A stretch of 64,000 nt of DNA from JAPOUP01 sp965203255 (GCA_965203255.1 OZ241882.1:6200001-6264000); one strand, 5' to 3'; shown: positions 9,325 to 19,370, counted from the stretch's first letter. Notes: a model not told the origin generated them from the sequence alone. Program-made: numbers and translations.

Positions 9325-10089
9325 CTAGTGAAAGGTACGGCCGCCATCAACCGCCAGCGTCGTGCCGGTCACATGCGCCGACTCTTTTGAGGTTAGAAAC
9401 AAAGCAGCATTGGCTATGTCCTCCGGTTGGCCGACGTTGCGGATCAGATAGCGGTCGAGGATTTTCTCCAGCTCTGCCTCCGGATCGCCTGAAGCTTCGA
9501 GGGACTGCCGGAAGAGCAGCGTGTCTATTATGCCCGGGCAGATAGCGTTAACCCGGATACCATACCTGGCAAGGTCAATCGCAAGGGTCTTGGCAAACAT
9601 CACCAGCCCCGCCTTTGACACGCAATAGGCTGAGCGGGCCTCCAGGGGGCGTAGCGCCGCGCCCGAGGCGACATGAACAATAGTCGCCGAACCGGCTGCC
9701 CGCAGATGTGGCAGTGCTGCATGAGTGGCGCCGAACGCACCGGTCAGGTTGAGGTCGAGAATTCGGCGCCAATCGCAAAGGCTCATCTCGTCAAAAGGGC
9801 AAAGCAGGTCGACCCCCGCACAACCGACCAGACCATCGAGCCCACCCAAGTCTGTCGCGGCGCGGTTGATGGCAGGCGTGACCGCCGCGTCGTCGCTCAA
9901 GTCCACCGTGACAGTGGTCACAGTCGGCCCGTTATTGCGCACGATCTCGCTTGCAGCGTCATCCAGATTTTTCTCGTCGCGGTCAAGAAGTCCAACTGCC
10001 GCGCCTTCGGCGCGAAACAGCTCGGCAGTCGCACGGCCGATGCCCGAGGCCGCGCCGGTCACCAGGATGCGTCTGCCGGACAGTCTCAT
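9325..10089 (-). CDS. Short-chain dehydrogenase/reductase (SDR), second
   Basis: 254 residues. TGAASGIG lies at 11-18, the catalytic serine at 142, and Y155-x3-K159 in YCVSK. A VTGTTLAVDGG stretch near the C-terminus marks a classical SDR. The aspartate in LLDRDEK again suggests NAD(H). The start ATG at 10089 overlaps the upstream deacetylase stop by four bases, indicating translational coupling. No substrate can be read from the sequence. Confidence 0.88.
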   Translation of the reverse strand: MRLSGRRILVTGAASGIGRATAELFRAEGAAVGLLDRDEKNLDDAASEIVRNNGPTVTTVTVDLSDDAAVTPAINRAATDLGGLDGLVGCAGVDLLCPFDEMSLCDWRRILDLNLTGAFGATHAALPHLRAAGSATIVHVASGAALRPLEARSAYCVSKAGLVMFAKTLAIDLARYGIRVNAICPGIIDTLLFRQSLEASGDPEAELEKILDRYLIRNVGQPEDIANAALFLTSKESAHVTGTTLAVDGGRTFH

Positions 10090-10916
10090 GCACCGGTCTC
10101 CGCTGTCGCCTCAAGCGTGGGTCGGATCGCCTCGGCAACTTCGTCGCAGCGGGCGAACCAGACATTGTCATGGGCCTTGATATGTTTGATCAGCCGTTCA
10201 AGCGCGACCAGCCGCGAACCGCGACCGATGATCTGAGGATGCATCGCCAGGGTGAAAGCCCGGTCTTCCCGGTAGAGCGTGTCGAACTCGGCGCACCAGC
10301 TTTCGACAACCGCTGAAGGGGCCTGCATGGTACGGCCTGGCAGCGTAATCGAATACTGGAAGAACGGCGCATCATCTAATACCCAGGCAAAGGGAAACTC
10401 GACAAGATCGGTCCGCTTGCCGTCGACGACGTGGAGATAGGGGGAATCGTCGTCAAAGAAGTTCGAGGAATAGCGAAAACCCTTCTCAAGAAGAAGCGAC
10501 ATGGTGATCGGGCTGAACTCGGCCGCCGGCGAGCGCCACCCGACGGGTTTGCGCCCGGTCAGGCGCTGGATGATCTCTATGCCGCGTTCCATTTCTTCAC
10601 GTTCTTCATCCGGGTCCAGATTGAGGATCCATCGATGCGACCAGCTGTGATGGGCGATTTCGTGTCCACGCTTGAGGATTGCCTCGCAAAGTCCCCAGCG
10701 TTGTTCGATCACCAGCCCTGGCACAAAAAATGTAGCTTTGATATCGTACAGGTCGAGCAGATTTAGAATCCGGTTGGTTCCGACCTTCCAGCCATAGGCG
10801 CCCTGCGACAGCACGATCGGACGTTCAGCATTCTTTGGATCGCGCGACGTCCACATGGTCTCGGCATCGAGATCGAACGTGAGCATGACCGGGAAACCTC
10901 TGGACGTAAGTGGCAT
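10086..10916 (-). CDS. NodB-homology polysaccharide deacetylase-family hydrolase
   Basis: 276 residues of the carbohydrate esterase 4 fold. Motif 1 is TFDLDAE at 13-19 (D15 and D17), motif 2 is H90-SWS-H94 (metal ligands), motif 3 is around R128 in WRSP, and a late LAMHP histidine closes the site. There is no signal peptide, so it acts in the cytoplasm. Together with the absence of sugar genes this points to the PuuE-allantoinase/imide-hydrolase side of the family rather than to cell-wall deacetylation. It sits between the permease genes and the SDR genes and overlaps the next gene by four bases. Role inferred: hydrolysis of a C-N bond in the imported compound. Confidence 0.85.
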   Translation of the reverse strand: MPLTSRGFPVMLTFDLDAETMWTSRDPKNAERPIVLSQGAYGWKVGTNRILNLLDLYDIKATFFVPGLVIEQRWGLCEAILKRGHEIAHHSWSHRWILNLDPDEEREEMERGIEIIQRLTGRKPVGWRSPAAEFSPITMSLLLEKGFRYSSNFFDDDSPYLHVVDGKRTDLVEFPFAWVLDDAPFFQYSITLPGRTMQAPSAVVESWCAEFDTLYREDRAFTLAMHPQIIGRGSRLVALERLIKHIKAHDNVWFARCDEVAEAIRPTLEATAETGA

Positions 10917-10940
10917 GCGGAAAGACTCCTGGCTTTTCGG

Positions 10941-11759
10941 TCATGCGAACCGATGGAAACCGACCCAACGCTCTGCAACAACAAGACAAAGACCGGTGAT
11001 GATGATCAACATGGTCGAAACCGCAGCAATCCTCGGATCGATTCCGTGCTCAACGGCAGTGAAGATCTTCACCGGCAGCGTCGTATTGCGAACACTCACC
11101 AGGAAAATCGACACCGGGACATTATCGAACGAGACAATGAACGAAAAGATCCCGCCGGCCACCAATCCGGGTCTGGTAAGGGGCAAGGTGGTCATTCGGA
11201 ACGCAGTCCATGGATTGGCGCCAAGCGTGCGTGCGGCCTCTTCCAAGGACGGATCGGAACCGGCAAGGCTCGCCAGCACGCTACGAACGACATAGGGCAT
11301 GGTGATCAGGACGTGTGCTGCGGCGACCGCGCCGAAAGACCCGCGAACGCCGATCAGCGTGTAGTACTGCAGGAGCGCCACGGCGACAATGACGGCGGGG
11401 AAGACAAGCGGCGCCATCAGGGCCGCCGAGATCGCCTCGGATGAGGGAACCTTGCGGCGGATCAAGGCGTAAGCCGCCGCAGTGCCCAGGATCAGCGAAA
11501 GCGCCGTTGCGGTGACCGCGAGTGTGAGGCTGAACAGGATTGCGTCGATATAGGAATCGTCGCCCAGCACACGCCAGTACCAGTCCAGCGTGAACCCAAC
11601 CGGCGGGACGGTAAGGTAGGATTTGGTCGTGAAGGAAGCCAGCACGACAATGATAACCGGGGCCTGCAGGAAGAGCAACGCGAGCGCCGCATAGACCGGC
11701 AAACTCATACCGCTGAAGAATCGGCCTACCCGGTGACCGAGGGGGGCTCGCATACTCAT
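10941..11759 (-). CDS. ABC transporter permease, PotC type
   Basis: 272 residues with about six hydrophobic segments and the cytoplasmic EAA loop (EEAARTLGANPWTAFRMTTL) that contacts the ATPase. It is the second inner-membrane subunit of the importer encoded here. The start overlaps the other permease's stop by four bases. Sequence type is that of spermidine/putrescine and related amine/opine importers, but the ligand is unknown. Confidence 0.9.
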   Translation of the reverse strand: MSMRAPLGHRVGRFFSGMSLPVYAALALLFLQAPVIIVVLASFTTKSYLTVPPVGFTLDWYWRVLGDDSYIDAILFSLTLAVTATALSLILGTAAAYALIRRKVPSSEAISAALMAPLVFPAVIVAVALLQYYTLIGVRGSFGAVAAAHVLITMPYVVRSVLASLAGSDPSLEEAARTLGANPWTAFRMTTLPLTRPGLVAGGIFSFIVSFDNVPVSIFLVSVRNTTLPVKIFTAVEHGIDPRIAAVSTMLIIITGLCLVVAERWVGFHRFA

Positions 11760-12622
11760 CGGAATGTCGACAGTCGCTGGGCGAGTCGGCCCGATGCCCA
11801 GACGAGCACAAGCACGATCGCGGTGAGTATGAAGGCCATCGCCGCGCCTCTCGGCCAGTTCAGAACTTTCAGGAATTCGTCGAAGATCAGGGTAGACATC
11901 ACCTGATAGGTCGGTCCGCCCAGAAGACGCGGTGTCACCAAAGCGCTGATGGTCAGCACGAACACCAGAATCGAACCTGAGAGGATGCCCGGCAAGCTGA
12001 GCGGCAGCGTCACCTTGGTAAACACCTCCCTGCGGGTGGCCCCCAATGTCGAGGCCGCGTCTTCGATATCACGGCCGATGTTCTGGATGGTCCCTATCAG
12101 GACCAGGACCATGAAGGGCAGAAAGATGTGCGTCAGTCCGATCAAGAGCCCGCTGAAGTTGAACAGCAGCTTGATCGGCTGCTCGATGATCTCGGCGGCG
12201 CGGAGCCAGTCGTTGATCAGCCCGCGATTGGCCAGCAGTACGATCCAGCCGAAAGAGCGCACGACCAGGTTCAGGAGTAGCGGGAAAACGACCAGGATGA
12301 TCAACCATGGCCGAAGCTGCGATCGGGTCCGGGCCAGGAAATAGGCCAGCGGATATCCGATGATGAGCGTTGCCAGAACAACAATCAGGCCAAGTGCAAG
12401 GGTCCGCCCGATGATCTCAAGATAGAAACTGTCGCCGAGGATGTGGGTGTAGTTTTCCAGCGTCCAGGCGGTGCCGATCCCTTCGCCGGGAATGTAGGGG
12501 TGCAGGCTGGTTGGCACCAGGAACAGAAGCGGTGCCACGAAGATCGCCAGAAGGACCAGCACGGCTGGGGAAAGCAGCCCGAAACCGGTTCGGTTTAACC
12601 AAGGGAACAATCCGCGTTTCAT
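11756..12622 (-). CDS. ABC transporter permease, PotB type
   Basis: 288 residues, six predicted membrane segments, EAA loop EDAASTLGATRREVFTKVTL. First permease of the importer. It overlaps the ATPase stop by four bases and the next permease start by four bases, as expected for a tight operon. Confidence 0.9.
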   Translation of the reverse strand: MKRGLFPWLNRTGFGLLSPAVLVLLAIFVAPLLFLVPTSLHPYIPGEGIGTAWTLENYTHILGDSFYLEIIGRTLALGLIVVLATLIIGYPLAYFLARTRSQLRPWLIILVVFPLLLNLVVRSFGWIVLLANRGLINDWLRAAEIIEQPIKLLFNFSGLLIGLTHIFLPFMVLVLIGTIQNIGRDIEDAASTLGATRREVFTKVTLPLSLPGILSGSILVFVLTISALVTPRLLGGPTYQVMSTLIFDEFLKVLNWPRGAAMAFILTAIVLVLVWASGRLAQRLSTFR

Positions 12623-13698
12623 TGTTTTGCCATCACGATCACATCTTCCGGCGCGAGGGTCACCTGAACAACGCCGCGCATGGGCGGGAGGTCGATGCCA
12701 CGGGCCATGCGGGTCTCACCGTTCAGTTCGATTCCATCCGCAAGGCGGACCAAAAACTGGGCGGTCGACCCAGCGAACGAAACCAGTTCGAGCGTACCGC
12801 GCAGTTCATTCCCTTCTTCCTTTGGATCGGCCGGGGAAATCTTCATGCTCTCCTGACGGATCGTCACCCGCACCGGATCGCCGACTGCGAGGCCGGAAGG
12901 CAGGCGCGTTGTCTGGAGTGACAGGTTTTCTGACAGCGCGACGGAGGCATTTTTACCTGTGCGCTCGACCTTGCCATCAAAGCCGTTGGAGCGGCCAAAA
13001 AACTCGGCAACAAACGATGTTTTTGGGTCATCGTAAATCTCCCGGGGGGAGCCAATCTGGTGCAGCACGCCTTCCGACAGGACACAGATCTGATCCGACA
13101 TCGTCAGCGCTTCTTCCTGGTCATGGGTGACGAATATCGTGGTGATTGACAGCTCCTGCTGCAGCCGCCGAACCTCGAAACGCATGGTATCCCGCAGTTT
13201 GGCGTCGAGATTGCTGAGTGGCTCATCGAGAAGTAATAGCGCCGGTTGCGGCGCGATCGCCCGGGCAAGCGCGACACGTTGCTGCTGACCGCCGGAAAGT
13301 TCGCTTGGCAATCGCCTTTCGAGGCCGGTGAGATGCACCATTTCCAGCGCATCGCCGACCCGTTTTCGGACCGCCGACTCATCGACCCGCCGTCGGCGCA
13401 GCCCAAAAGCGACATTTTCGAACACGCTCATATGGGGGAAGAGTGCGTAGGACTGGAAGACCAGTCCGATGTTACGCTTGTGGGTGGGACGCCAAGTGAC
13501 ATCTTCGCCTGCAATCTTGATGGATCCCTCATCGGGTTCCAGCAGACCTGCGATCATCCGCAGGATTGTGCTCTTGCCGCAGCCCGACGGGCCGAGAAGC
13601 GACACGAAAGCACCTTGTTCGACGTGAAGCGTGAGCCGATCAACCGCAAGAAATGCATCGAAGCGCTTGGTCAGGCTGTCAATATTCAGTGTTGCCAT
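12619..13698 (-). CDS. ABC transporter ATP-binding protein, PotA type
   Basis: 359 residues from the ATG at 13698: Walker A GPSGCGKST at 36-44, Q-loop, signature LSGGQQQRVALARA, Walker B LLLLDEP, switch histidine in VTHDQEEA and a C-terminal TOBE-like domain. An alternative GTG at 13734 would add a proline-rich leader that overlaps the upstream hairpin, so 13698 is preferred even though no strong ribosome-binding site precedes it. It powers import through the two downstream permeases. It is separated from the binding-protein gene by a hairpin that probably lowers its expression relative to that gene. Confidence 0.9.
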   Translation of the reverse strand: MATLNIDSLTKRFDAFLAVDRLTLHVEQGAFVSLLGPSGCGKSTILRMIAGLLEPDEGSIKIAGEDVTWRPTHKRNIGLVFQSYALFPHMSVFENVAFGLRRRRVDESAVRKRVGDALEMVHLTGLERRLPSELSGGQQQRVALARAIAPQPALLLLDEPLSNLDAKLRDTMRFEVRRLQQELSITTIFVTHDQEEALTMSDQICVLSEGVLHQIGSPREIYDDPKTSFVAEFFGRSNGFDGKVERTGKNASVALSENLSLQTTRLPSGLAVGDPVRVTIRQESMKISPADPKEEGNELRGTLELVSFAGSTAQFLVRLADGIELNGETRMARGIDLPPMRGVVQVTLAPEDVIVMAKQ

Positions 13699-13712
13699 GG
13701 CACTACTGGATA

Positions 13713-13739
13713 GGAAAGGTGGCGGTTTCGCCACCTTCC
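13713..13739 (-). terminator. Intercistronic hairpin between binding-protein and ATPase genes
   Basis: GGAAGGTGGCG, loop AAAC, CGCCACCTTTCC in transcript direction: an 11-12 bp stem without a long U tract. Such stem-loops after binding-protein genes stabilise the upstream message and let only part of transcription reach the membrane-component genes. That role is inferred from position. Confidence 0.65.
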
Positions 13740-13752
13740 ATCGATCGCATGG

Positions 13753-14778
13753 TCAACGTGCGATTTCTTTCTGCCAACGTTCGGTCCATCCCGGGCGCAA
13801 CCGGGCGATTGCGTCGCTGTCAGGGTACCAAAGATTGCCGTAGCTTTCACCGAACGGCACCACCGCCTGCACCTTCTCACTGAGTTCTACCTTGGTGTTG
13901 ACCGGTCCCGCATATTTCTTTTCGGCGAAACACTTTTGGCCCTCCGCAGACAGCAGTACGTCGATGAACGCTTTCGCAAGATCGATGTTTTTTGAACCCT
14001 TGGGCACCGAAACAGTGGGCCGGATGCCGACCGCGCCTTCGTCGGGATAGGCAACCGCCACCGGAACACCGTTATCCGCGGCGGATCCTATCCTGTCAGG
14101 ATACCAGGGTGCCATGGCGATTTCGCCACGCTCGAAGAGCTGCACCAGTTGGTCGGCCTGGGTGTAGAGCATCATCACATTCGGCATTAGCTCATCAATC
14201 GCCGCAAAACCGGCGTCCTGGTTATCGAGGCTGCCGCCTTTCATCCGATTGACCGCGATCAGGAAGTGCATGCCCGAGGTACCGGTAATGTCGCCAAGTG
14301 CGATCTTCCCGGCATAGGCGGGGTCAAACAAATCACTCCACGAGGTCGGCGGCTCCGAGACCATTTCCGGATTATAGGCGATCACCGTTCCCGCAGTCAT
14401 GAAGTTGACAAATTGGTTGTCGGCATCGAATGCCTGTTTGGCGACGTCGCCATAGCTGTCAAGGCTGGCGAAATCTACGGTCTCTAGCAACCCCTCATTC
14501 TTGATTTGTTTGGCAATCGAGATGTCCATGTAGGCCACATCAATCTCCGGGTTGCCGGCCGTCGCGCGGATCTTCGCTGCTGTATCCACCGAACTTCCGA
14601 GTGTCAGGATCGCCTTGGCACCGGTCGCTTCCTCGAATGCGGCGACATGACAGGTTTTGGTGTCTTCGGCGAAAGACCCGCCGAAGGTCGAGATGACCAG
14701 TTCATCCGCGGCATTAGCGGGAAAGGTAACGCCTGCGACAATCGCGGCGGCCATTTGGAATACGTGATTGCTCTTCAT
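13753..14778 (-). CDS. Periplasmic substrate-binding protein, PotD type (family 1 extracellular solute-binding)
   Basis: 341 residues beginning with a Sec signal peptide (residues 1 to about 23, cleavage after PANA). The mature part has the ISTFGGSF opening of PotD-like proteins and the late YPDEGAVGIRPTVSVPKG stretch. The start ATG at 14778 follows AGGAGGAAA at ideal distance, the strongest ribosome-binding site in the operon, as expected for the most abundant component. It is the first gene of the operon; the promoter should lie in 14779-14940. An acidic pocket (D and E residues) would suit a cationic or amide ligand, but the ligand cannot be deduced. Confidence 0.9.
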   Translation of the reverse strand: MKSNHVFQMAAAIVAGVTFPANAADELVISTFGGSFAEDTKTCHVAAFEEATGAKAILTLGSSVDTAAKIRATAGNPEIDVAYMDISIAKQIKNEGLLETVDFASLDSYGDVAKQAFDADNQFVNFMTAGTVIAYNPEMVSEPPTSWSDLFDPAYAGKIALGDITGTSGMHFLIAVNRMKGGSLDNQDAGFAAIDELMPNVMMLYTQADQLVQLFERGEIAMAPWYPDRIGSAADNGVPVAVAYPDEGAVGIRPTVSVPKGSKNIDLAKAFIDVLLSAEGQKCFAEKKYAGPVNTKVELSEKVQAVVPFGESYGNLWYPDSDAIARLRPGWTERWQKEIAR

Positions 14779-15494
14779 GTCATTTCCTCCTTCTGTCGAT
14801 TTACGGCTGCCTTTGTTGTTCGGCGGTCTGTGCGTTCAACTCGCCACCGCCGTTCGCAAGGACTGTCCCCTTTGTGTTCAGCGCTTCTGTCGCTACCATT
14901 GGCGAGCCGTTATAGACGAGCATACGGCGTAGGCGACTAAGGCGCAACGTAGCGCATTCGCCTTGATCCGCGCCGCCGGAGTGCGGGAGGGTTCCCCGGC
15001 CGGTCCAGCGTGACCGGAGGGCTGTCCATGACGGTGGATGTGGATGCAGTGGCAGACGGCGGCCAGGCCCGGAGGGTCCGGAGCGGGGCCGGGCGGGAGG
15101 GGCCGATGGCGGCGTCCGGGCGCCGGGACGGCCCGCAGGCCAGCTTCCGCCAGGGCCGCGGGGTTCCGGTGGGGACGTCCCGGAGCTGGCGCCGCAGGCG
15201 CGGCCTGACCGGGGGCGTGGCCTCTGGCGGCTTCGTCGAGGTGGCGGAGTCGGGCTGGCGGGCGGGCCGGCGGACATGCGCGGCGGCCTGGTCGCCAGCC
15301 ATCCCGTGGGGAACCCGGCCGACGGGCGCTGGCTCGTGTTCGTCAACCGATGCCGGACCGGGCATGATGCATACCTCTCCACCCAGCTGTGAATGCCATG
15401 TTTTTTCCCGGAACCCGGTGGCGACGGACCGCTCCCCGGCTCTGTGCGGGCAAACAGGGACGGTTGTACCGACCCTGATGGTTTCCGGACTTCC
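14779..15494. other. GC-rich noncoding stretch upstream of the ABC operon
   Basis: The first 160 bp must hold the operon promoter; no clear -35/-10 pair was seen. At 14931-14971 lies AGGCGACT-N17-ATTCGCCTTGATCCGC, which recurs with identical spacing at 54933-54973. The remaining GC-rich sequence has open frames on both strands but no recognisable domain, and is probably mobile-element debris. Confidence 0.45.
14931..14971 (+). repeat. 41-bp element shared with 54933-54973
   Basis: AGGCGACT-N17-ATTCGCCTTGATCCGC; see the copy at 54933. It lies about 150 bp ahead of the binding-protein gene. Confidence 0.5.
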
Positions 15495-17290
15495 ATTCAT
15501 TCCAGATCGGCGGTGGAAATCACCCAGGGAGCGCCCCTGCGGACCTGCGGGCGGGCAGGGCGCCTTTCCTGATCAACAGATGCACACCGGACCCGCCGAT
15601 ACCCAACCGCTCCGCCGTTTCCGCAAGCGTGGGTTTATTGCGCCCCTGGCGTTCCCCTTCGCGATGGACCAGGAATCCGCGGTACGAACGGAAGCTCCAG
15701 ACGTTCGCCGCGTTCCAGGTGTTGCCCTTGACCGTCCTGCGGCAGAGGCGGTTCGGGAGAGCGGCGGTCGACCCGTCCGGCGTCAGTCGTGTAGCGTTGC
15801 TGCCCGGTCGATCCCCTGCGGACGCTGGTTTCCGTGTGGTCACCACCGTGCCGGTGCGGAAGCAGCCCGACCCCCATGCCCCCGACCGTTGCGGTCACGC
15901 TCCCGGGCGCCGTGCGCAGGATATGTCTGCGGACCTCCGGCGTCACCCCCGCGTGTGTCCATGCCCGTTCCAGGTCAGCACCGAGCTCCAGACAGGCCAC
16001 CCGCTGCTCCGCCGACATCGCCCGGTTCCGCGGTTCGGCGCACAGCCGCGACAGTGTCCCCTCGATCTCCCGAACCGCGGTCAGCCGTTCGTTCCATCTC
16101 CGCCCAGGCTCCGCGGCAACCTGCCGGTTCCCGACGTCGACGGCATCGTACTGGCGCCAGGCACGGTCAGCCTCATGGCGCGCGCGTGCAGCGGCGGGTT
16201 CTGTCCGCCGGGCTGTTCCGGACGTTTCCCGCGCATGGTCCTCGATGGCCCGTAGCGCCGCATCCACGCCGATCGGCTGGAGCGCCCGCACGATCTCTCC
16301 GCCGATCGCCCCATCGACCCGAAGCCCCCCGAAGGAAACGCACTTCCTCCCGCCGTGGGTGGAATGGCCGGACCGACGGATATAGCTGAGGATGTCGGGT
16401 CTGGAGCCGACATAGGCGACCCGCAGACGCTGGCCGCTGTGCCCGCAGTGAAGCGGACCCGCCAGCAGCGCCGCGCCGCTGCGGACCGCGCCAAGGGACC
16501 CGCTCGGGTGGTACTTCGATGCATTGTCCGGGATCACGCGCTGGTCGACCTCAGATCCGTTCCATCCGATGTAGCCGACGTGACTGTCCTTCCCCGACAC
16601 CTTCCAGTTCTCCCGGACCACGGCGTGGCCGCGCGTGACATGCCTGCGCCCGTCGCGGATGCTGACGCGGCTCCCACGCCGGCCGAAGGCATAGGCGCCG
16701 GCGTAGACCGGGTTGGTCAGGATCCTGTGAACCCGTGAGTGGCCCGGCGACCTCCAGCGCACCCGCTCCCGACCCGGCTGCGATGCCGGTGGCCCGACGC
16801 CCTGCCGGACAGGCCGGGGATGGACCTGACGGACGCCCTGCGGTTCCCCGAACCTCCGGAACACCGGCGACACCGCTTCACGGACAGGTGGGTCCGGATT
16901 CATCCCGGTGGCGTCGTCACCCACTCTCCGGCACCCGACGGCAACGAACGGGAACAGCGCCCCGCGTTCCGCCTTGCGCCCGGTTCCCTCTTCCGAGCGC
17001 CTGCGGATGTTCGAGGCCTCGGGTTCACTCACGGTGCCGTGCATGCCGGGAAGCATCCTGTCCATCGGCAACCGGGGGTCGTGGACCGGGTGCCCGTCCG
17101 CGGGAAGGCACCCGACCAGTCAGCGGAACTCGATCAGCGTGTGCCACTCCCGGCCGTTCCGCGCCAGCCAGCGGGCAAGCGCGGTCCGCGTCTGCCCGCC
17201 GCCCTAGCAGTCCGTGCCGAACCACTCCACCGTCTCCGCCGAGACCTGACGCATCCCAATCCGCCTGCCGCCTGTTTCGCACGGAACCGG
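15495..17290 (-). pseudogene. Large serine recombinase (resolvase/recombinase/zinc-ribbon type), decayed
   Basis: Read on the minus strand, the segments follow the order of large serine recombinases that end in a small HTH: DPRLPMDRMLPGMHGT near 17065, a recombinase-domain stretch RSEEGTGRKAERGALF, LTNPVYAGAYAFGRRGSR near 16690, a zinc-ribbon region LLAGPLHCGHSGQRL near 16450, a coiled region RARHEADRAWRQYDAVD near 16180, and a C-terminal HTH ETAERLGIGGSGVHLLIRKG near 15570, ending GAPWVISTADLE after a shift. The N-terminal catalytic domain is largely missing upstream of 17250, stops and frameshifts interrupt the rest, and it is inactive. It indicates an older integrated element here. Confidence 0.78.
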
Positions 17291-17525
17291 ACCCGGTGTT
17301 AAGGGTGTGATGTTGATAGATCCCAGGCGCCGGTGAACGGAGATGTTCCCGGCGTCTCCGCCGGTCGGGCAGGGGCGGTTGGAGTGCAGTGGAAACGGCT
17401 CGTCACCTCACGACCGAACGCTTACGCGTTCAGCATGACGAAATCGATATTGAAACAGATAGTTTTTCGCATTTCACAGATCACTCCCCGTTCGTTACCT
17501 GTATTGAAGCAGCTCAGGAAGGCCA
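17291..17525. other. Noncoding spacer
   Basis: No gene or clear structure recognised between the recombinase relic and the first RTX fragment. Confidence 0.5.
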
Positions 17526-17756
17526 TTGAGAGGAATCACATATCATATCGGCGACGACAACGACAACACGCTGACCGGCGGCGACGGCAATGATGGCCTG
17601 TATGGCCGCAAGGGCAGCTACACGCCGTATGGTGGCGACGGGAGAGATATCATCCGTGGCGGTCGCGGCGACGACAGGAGCATCGGCGGCGCAGGCAAAG
17701 ACAGTCTCATCGGCCAGGAGGGCAGGAACACCTTCGTGTTCCTGAATGGAAAGTGC
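17526..17756 (+). pseudogene. Short RTX (calcium-binding nonapeptide) fragment
   Basis: About 70 codons with four or five GGxGxD-type repeats (GGDGNDGLYG, GGDGRDIIRGG, GGAGKDSLIG), ending in a NTFVF segment like the one that closes repeat blocks in RTX proteins. It starts at a TTG with no good ribosome-binding site, and the reading frame soon runs into unrelated sequence. It looks like the leftover of a partial duplication or deletion of the RTX gene just downstream. Confidence 0.6.
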
Positions 17757-17807
17757 GGATCTCAAAAGCGATTGCCCTGCTACACTTTTTTTGCGGGAGA
17801 TGCTTGT

Positions 17808-17839
17808 CAAACCAATTGGTTTGTACAAATGATTTGTAC
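17808..17839. promoter_or_regulatory. Two adjacent perfect palindromes upstream of the RTX gene
   Basis: CAAACCAATTGGTTTG (17808-17823, 16 bp) is immediately followed by GTACAAAT-G-ATTTGTAC (17823-17839). Tandem palindromes about 135 bp ahead of the RTX start are what operators for dimeric regulators look like. No regulator gene is adjacent, so the assignment is by form only. Confidence 0.5.
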
Positions 17840-17974
17840 GATTGGCCTGCCGTGCCGTAGAGTGATTGGGTGAGGAACGTCGGCAATGACGAAAGCAGCG
17901 GATATCAAGGCCGGGGACGGTTTCGGAGACGTCACTAACTGACTCTAAGAGATGATCAAAGAGGAATATGGAAA

Positions 17975-19370
17975 ATGACAGTACACAAAATCAATGGCCC
18001 TGCAAATCTGTATACGTTTGATCCTGAGACCGATGTCATAAATACCGAAAGGCTGGACTTTCAATAGGGTATTCGACAGCAGTGTCGGTGGTGATCCGAG
18101 GACGACTGTGCTGGTTCGAGATCTTGACGGGGGGCTCAAAGCGATCATTCTGTACAATGTCAACTTTGCTGCTATGAGTGGTCTGGACGGTGACAACTTT
18201 CAGGTCAGTGAAGAGATTGTAAGAATTTCCCCTCGGGAGATGCCCCCCATCAGGGGAGCCCATTGGGACGGCACCGATGGGGATGACTCGCATACAGCCA
18301 CGAATGCTACGAATGCAGTTCGGCATCTCTATGGACTCGACGGAAATGACACCCTCACGGGGAATGGATTTAACAACAAAATCGACGGCGGGGACGGTAA
18401 TGACCAACTTTACGGTCTATACGGGGACGACATTCTTATTGGTGGCTACGGGAACGACCGTCTGAATGGTGGAGCAGGGCATGACTGGCTCTACGGTCTA
18501 TGGGGTAATGACAGGCTTGAAGGTGGCGCTGGCGAAGACCGGCTTTACGGCGGCGACGGCGACGACGAACTCTACGGCGGCGGTAACCATGACCGGCTCG
18601 AAGGCGGCGCGGGCCGGGACCGGCTCTGGGGCGGCGACGGCAACGACGAACTTCACGGCGGCGCCGACCGTGATTGGCTGCGCGGCGAGGCTGGCCATGA
18701 CTTCATCGGGGGCGGCGACGGCAACGACTTCATCTGGGGCGGGGCCGGCGACGACACAATCTACGGCGGCGCGGGCAACGACTGGGTCGACGGCAATGAC
18801 GGCGATGACGACATTCTCGGTGGTGCGGGCAATGACGAGCTTCGCGGCGAAGGCGGCAACGACAATCTCGAGGGCGGCGATGGCGACGATCTCCTGAACG
18901 GTGGAACCGGCAATGACACCCTCAAGGGCGGCGAGGGCAATGACAGGTTGCAGGGCGATACAGGTGGCGACACTCTTCACGGCGGCACGGGCAATGATTC
19001 TTTGCACGGCAGCCAGGGCTTGGACACCCTCAATGGCGACGAGGGCAACGACACGCTCTACGGTGGTGCGGGCAGAGACACCCTTCGCGGTGGCGCGGGC
19101 GATGACACATTGACCGGTGGCAGGGGCCGCGACGTCTTTGTTTTCGAAAAAAGCGGCAACGGCGCCGACACGATCCAGGACTTCAGGGACGGGCGGGACA
19201 GACTGACGTTCGAGGATGGAGGCGAGGCACTGGTCTGGGACGATCTCAAAATCGTGCAGGAAGGCGGAAACACTGTCATTTCATGGGGCAGTGATGGTAG
19301 TGAAGTGACGCTGAACAAAGTGACAGCCACCGACATCACCGAAGAGGACTTCTCCTACGATTTTGCCTGA
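17975..19370 (+). pseudogene. RTX calcium-binding repeat protein, type I secreted, frameshifted near its N-terminus
   Basis: The likely start is ATG 17975 (GAGG about ten bases upstream), giving 30 residues before a TAG at 18065. The frame that continues the protein opens immediately after (VFDSSVGGDPRTTVLVRD from 18069) and runs to 19370, so one base is gained or lost near 18062-18068. The long part holds about 25 nonapeptide repeats of GGxGxDxLxG form (residues about 70-330 of the downstream frame), which bind calcium outside the cell, then a closing domain and a C-terminal DFSYDFA tail typical of type I secretion signals. No ABC exporter or HlyD partner is in the window. If an internal GTG at 18108 is used, a 420-residue protein could still be made. 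It may be a live gene with a sequencing error or a recent mutation. Confidence 0.75.

Noticed and set aside
15010..16389. A 459-codon plus-strand open frame
   Set aside because: It lies opposite the serine recombinase relic, whose minus-strand reading gives recognisable domains.
18498..19007. A valine/alanine-rich minus-strand open frame opposite the RTX repeats
   Set aside because: Mirror of the repeat codons; no start signal or homology.
18300..19130. Dense short tandem repeats that could be taken for a CRISPR array or a satellite
   Set aside because: The periodicity is 27 nt and in frame; it encodes RTX nonapeptides, with no spacers.
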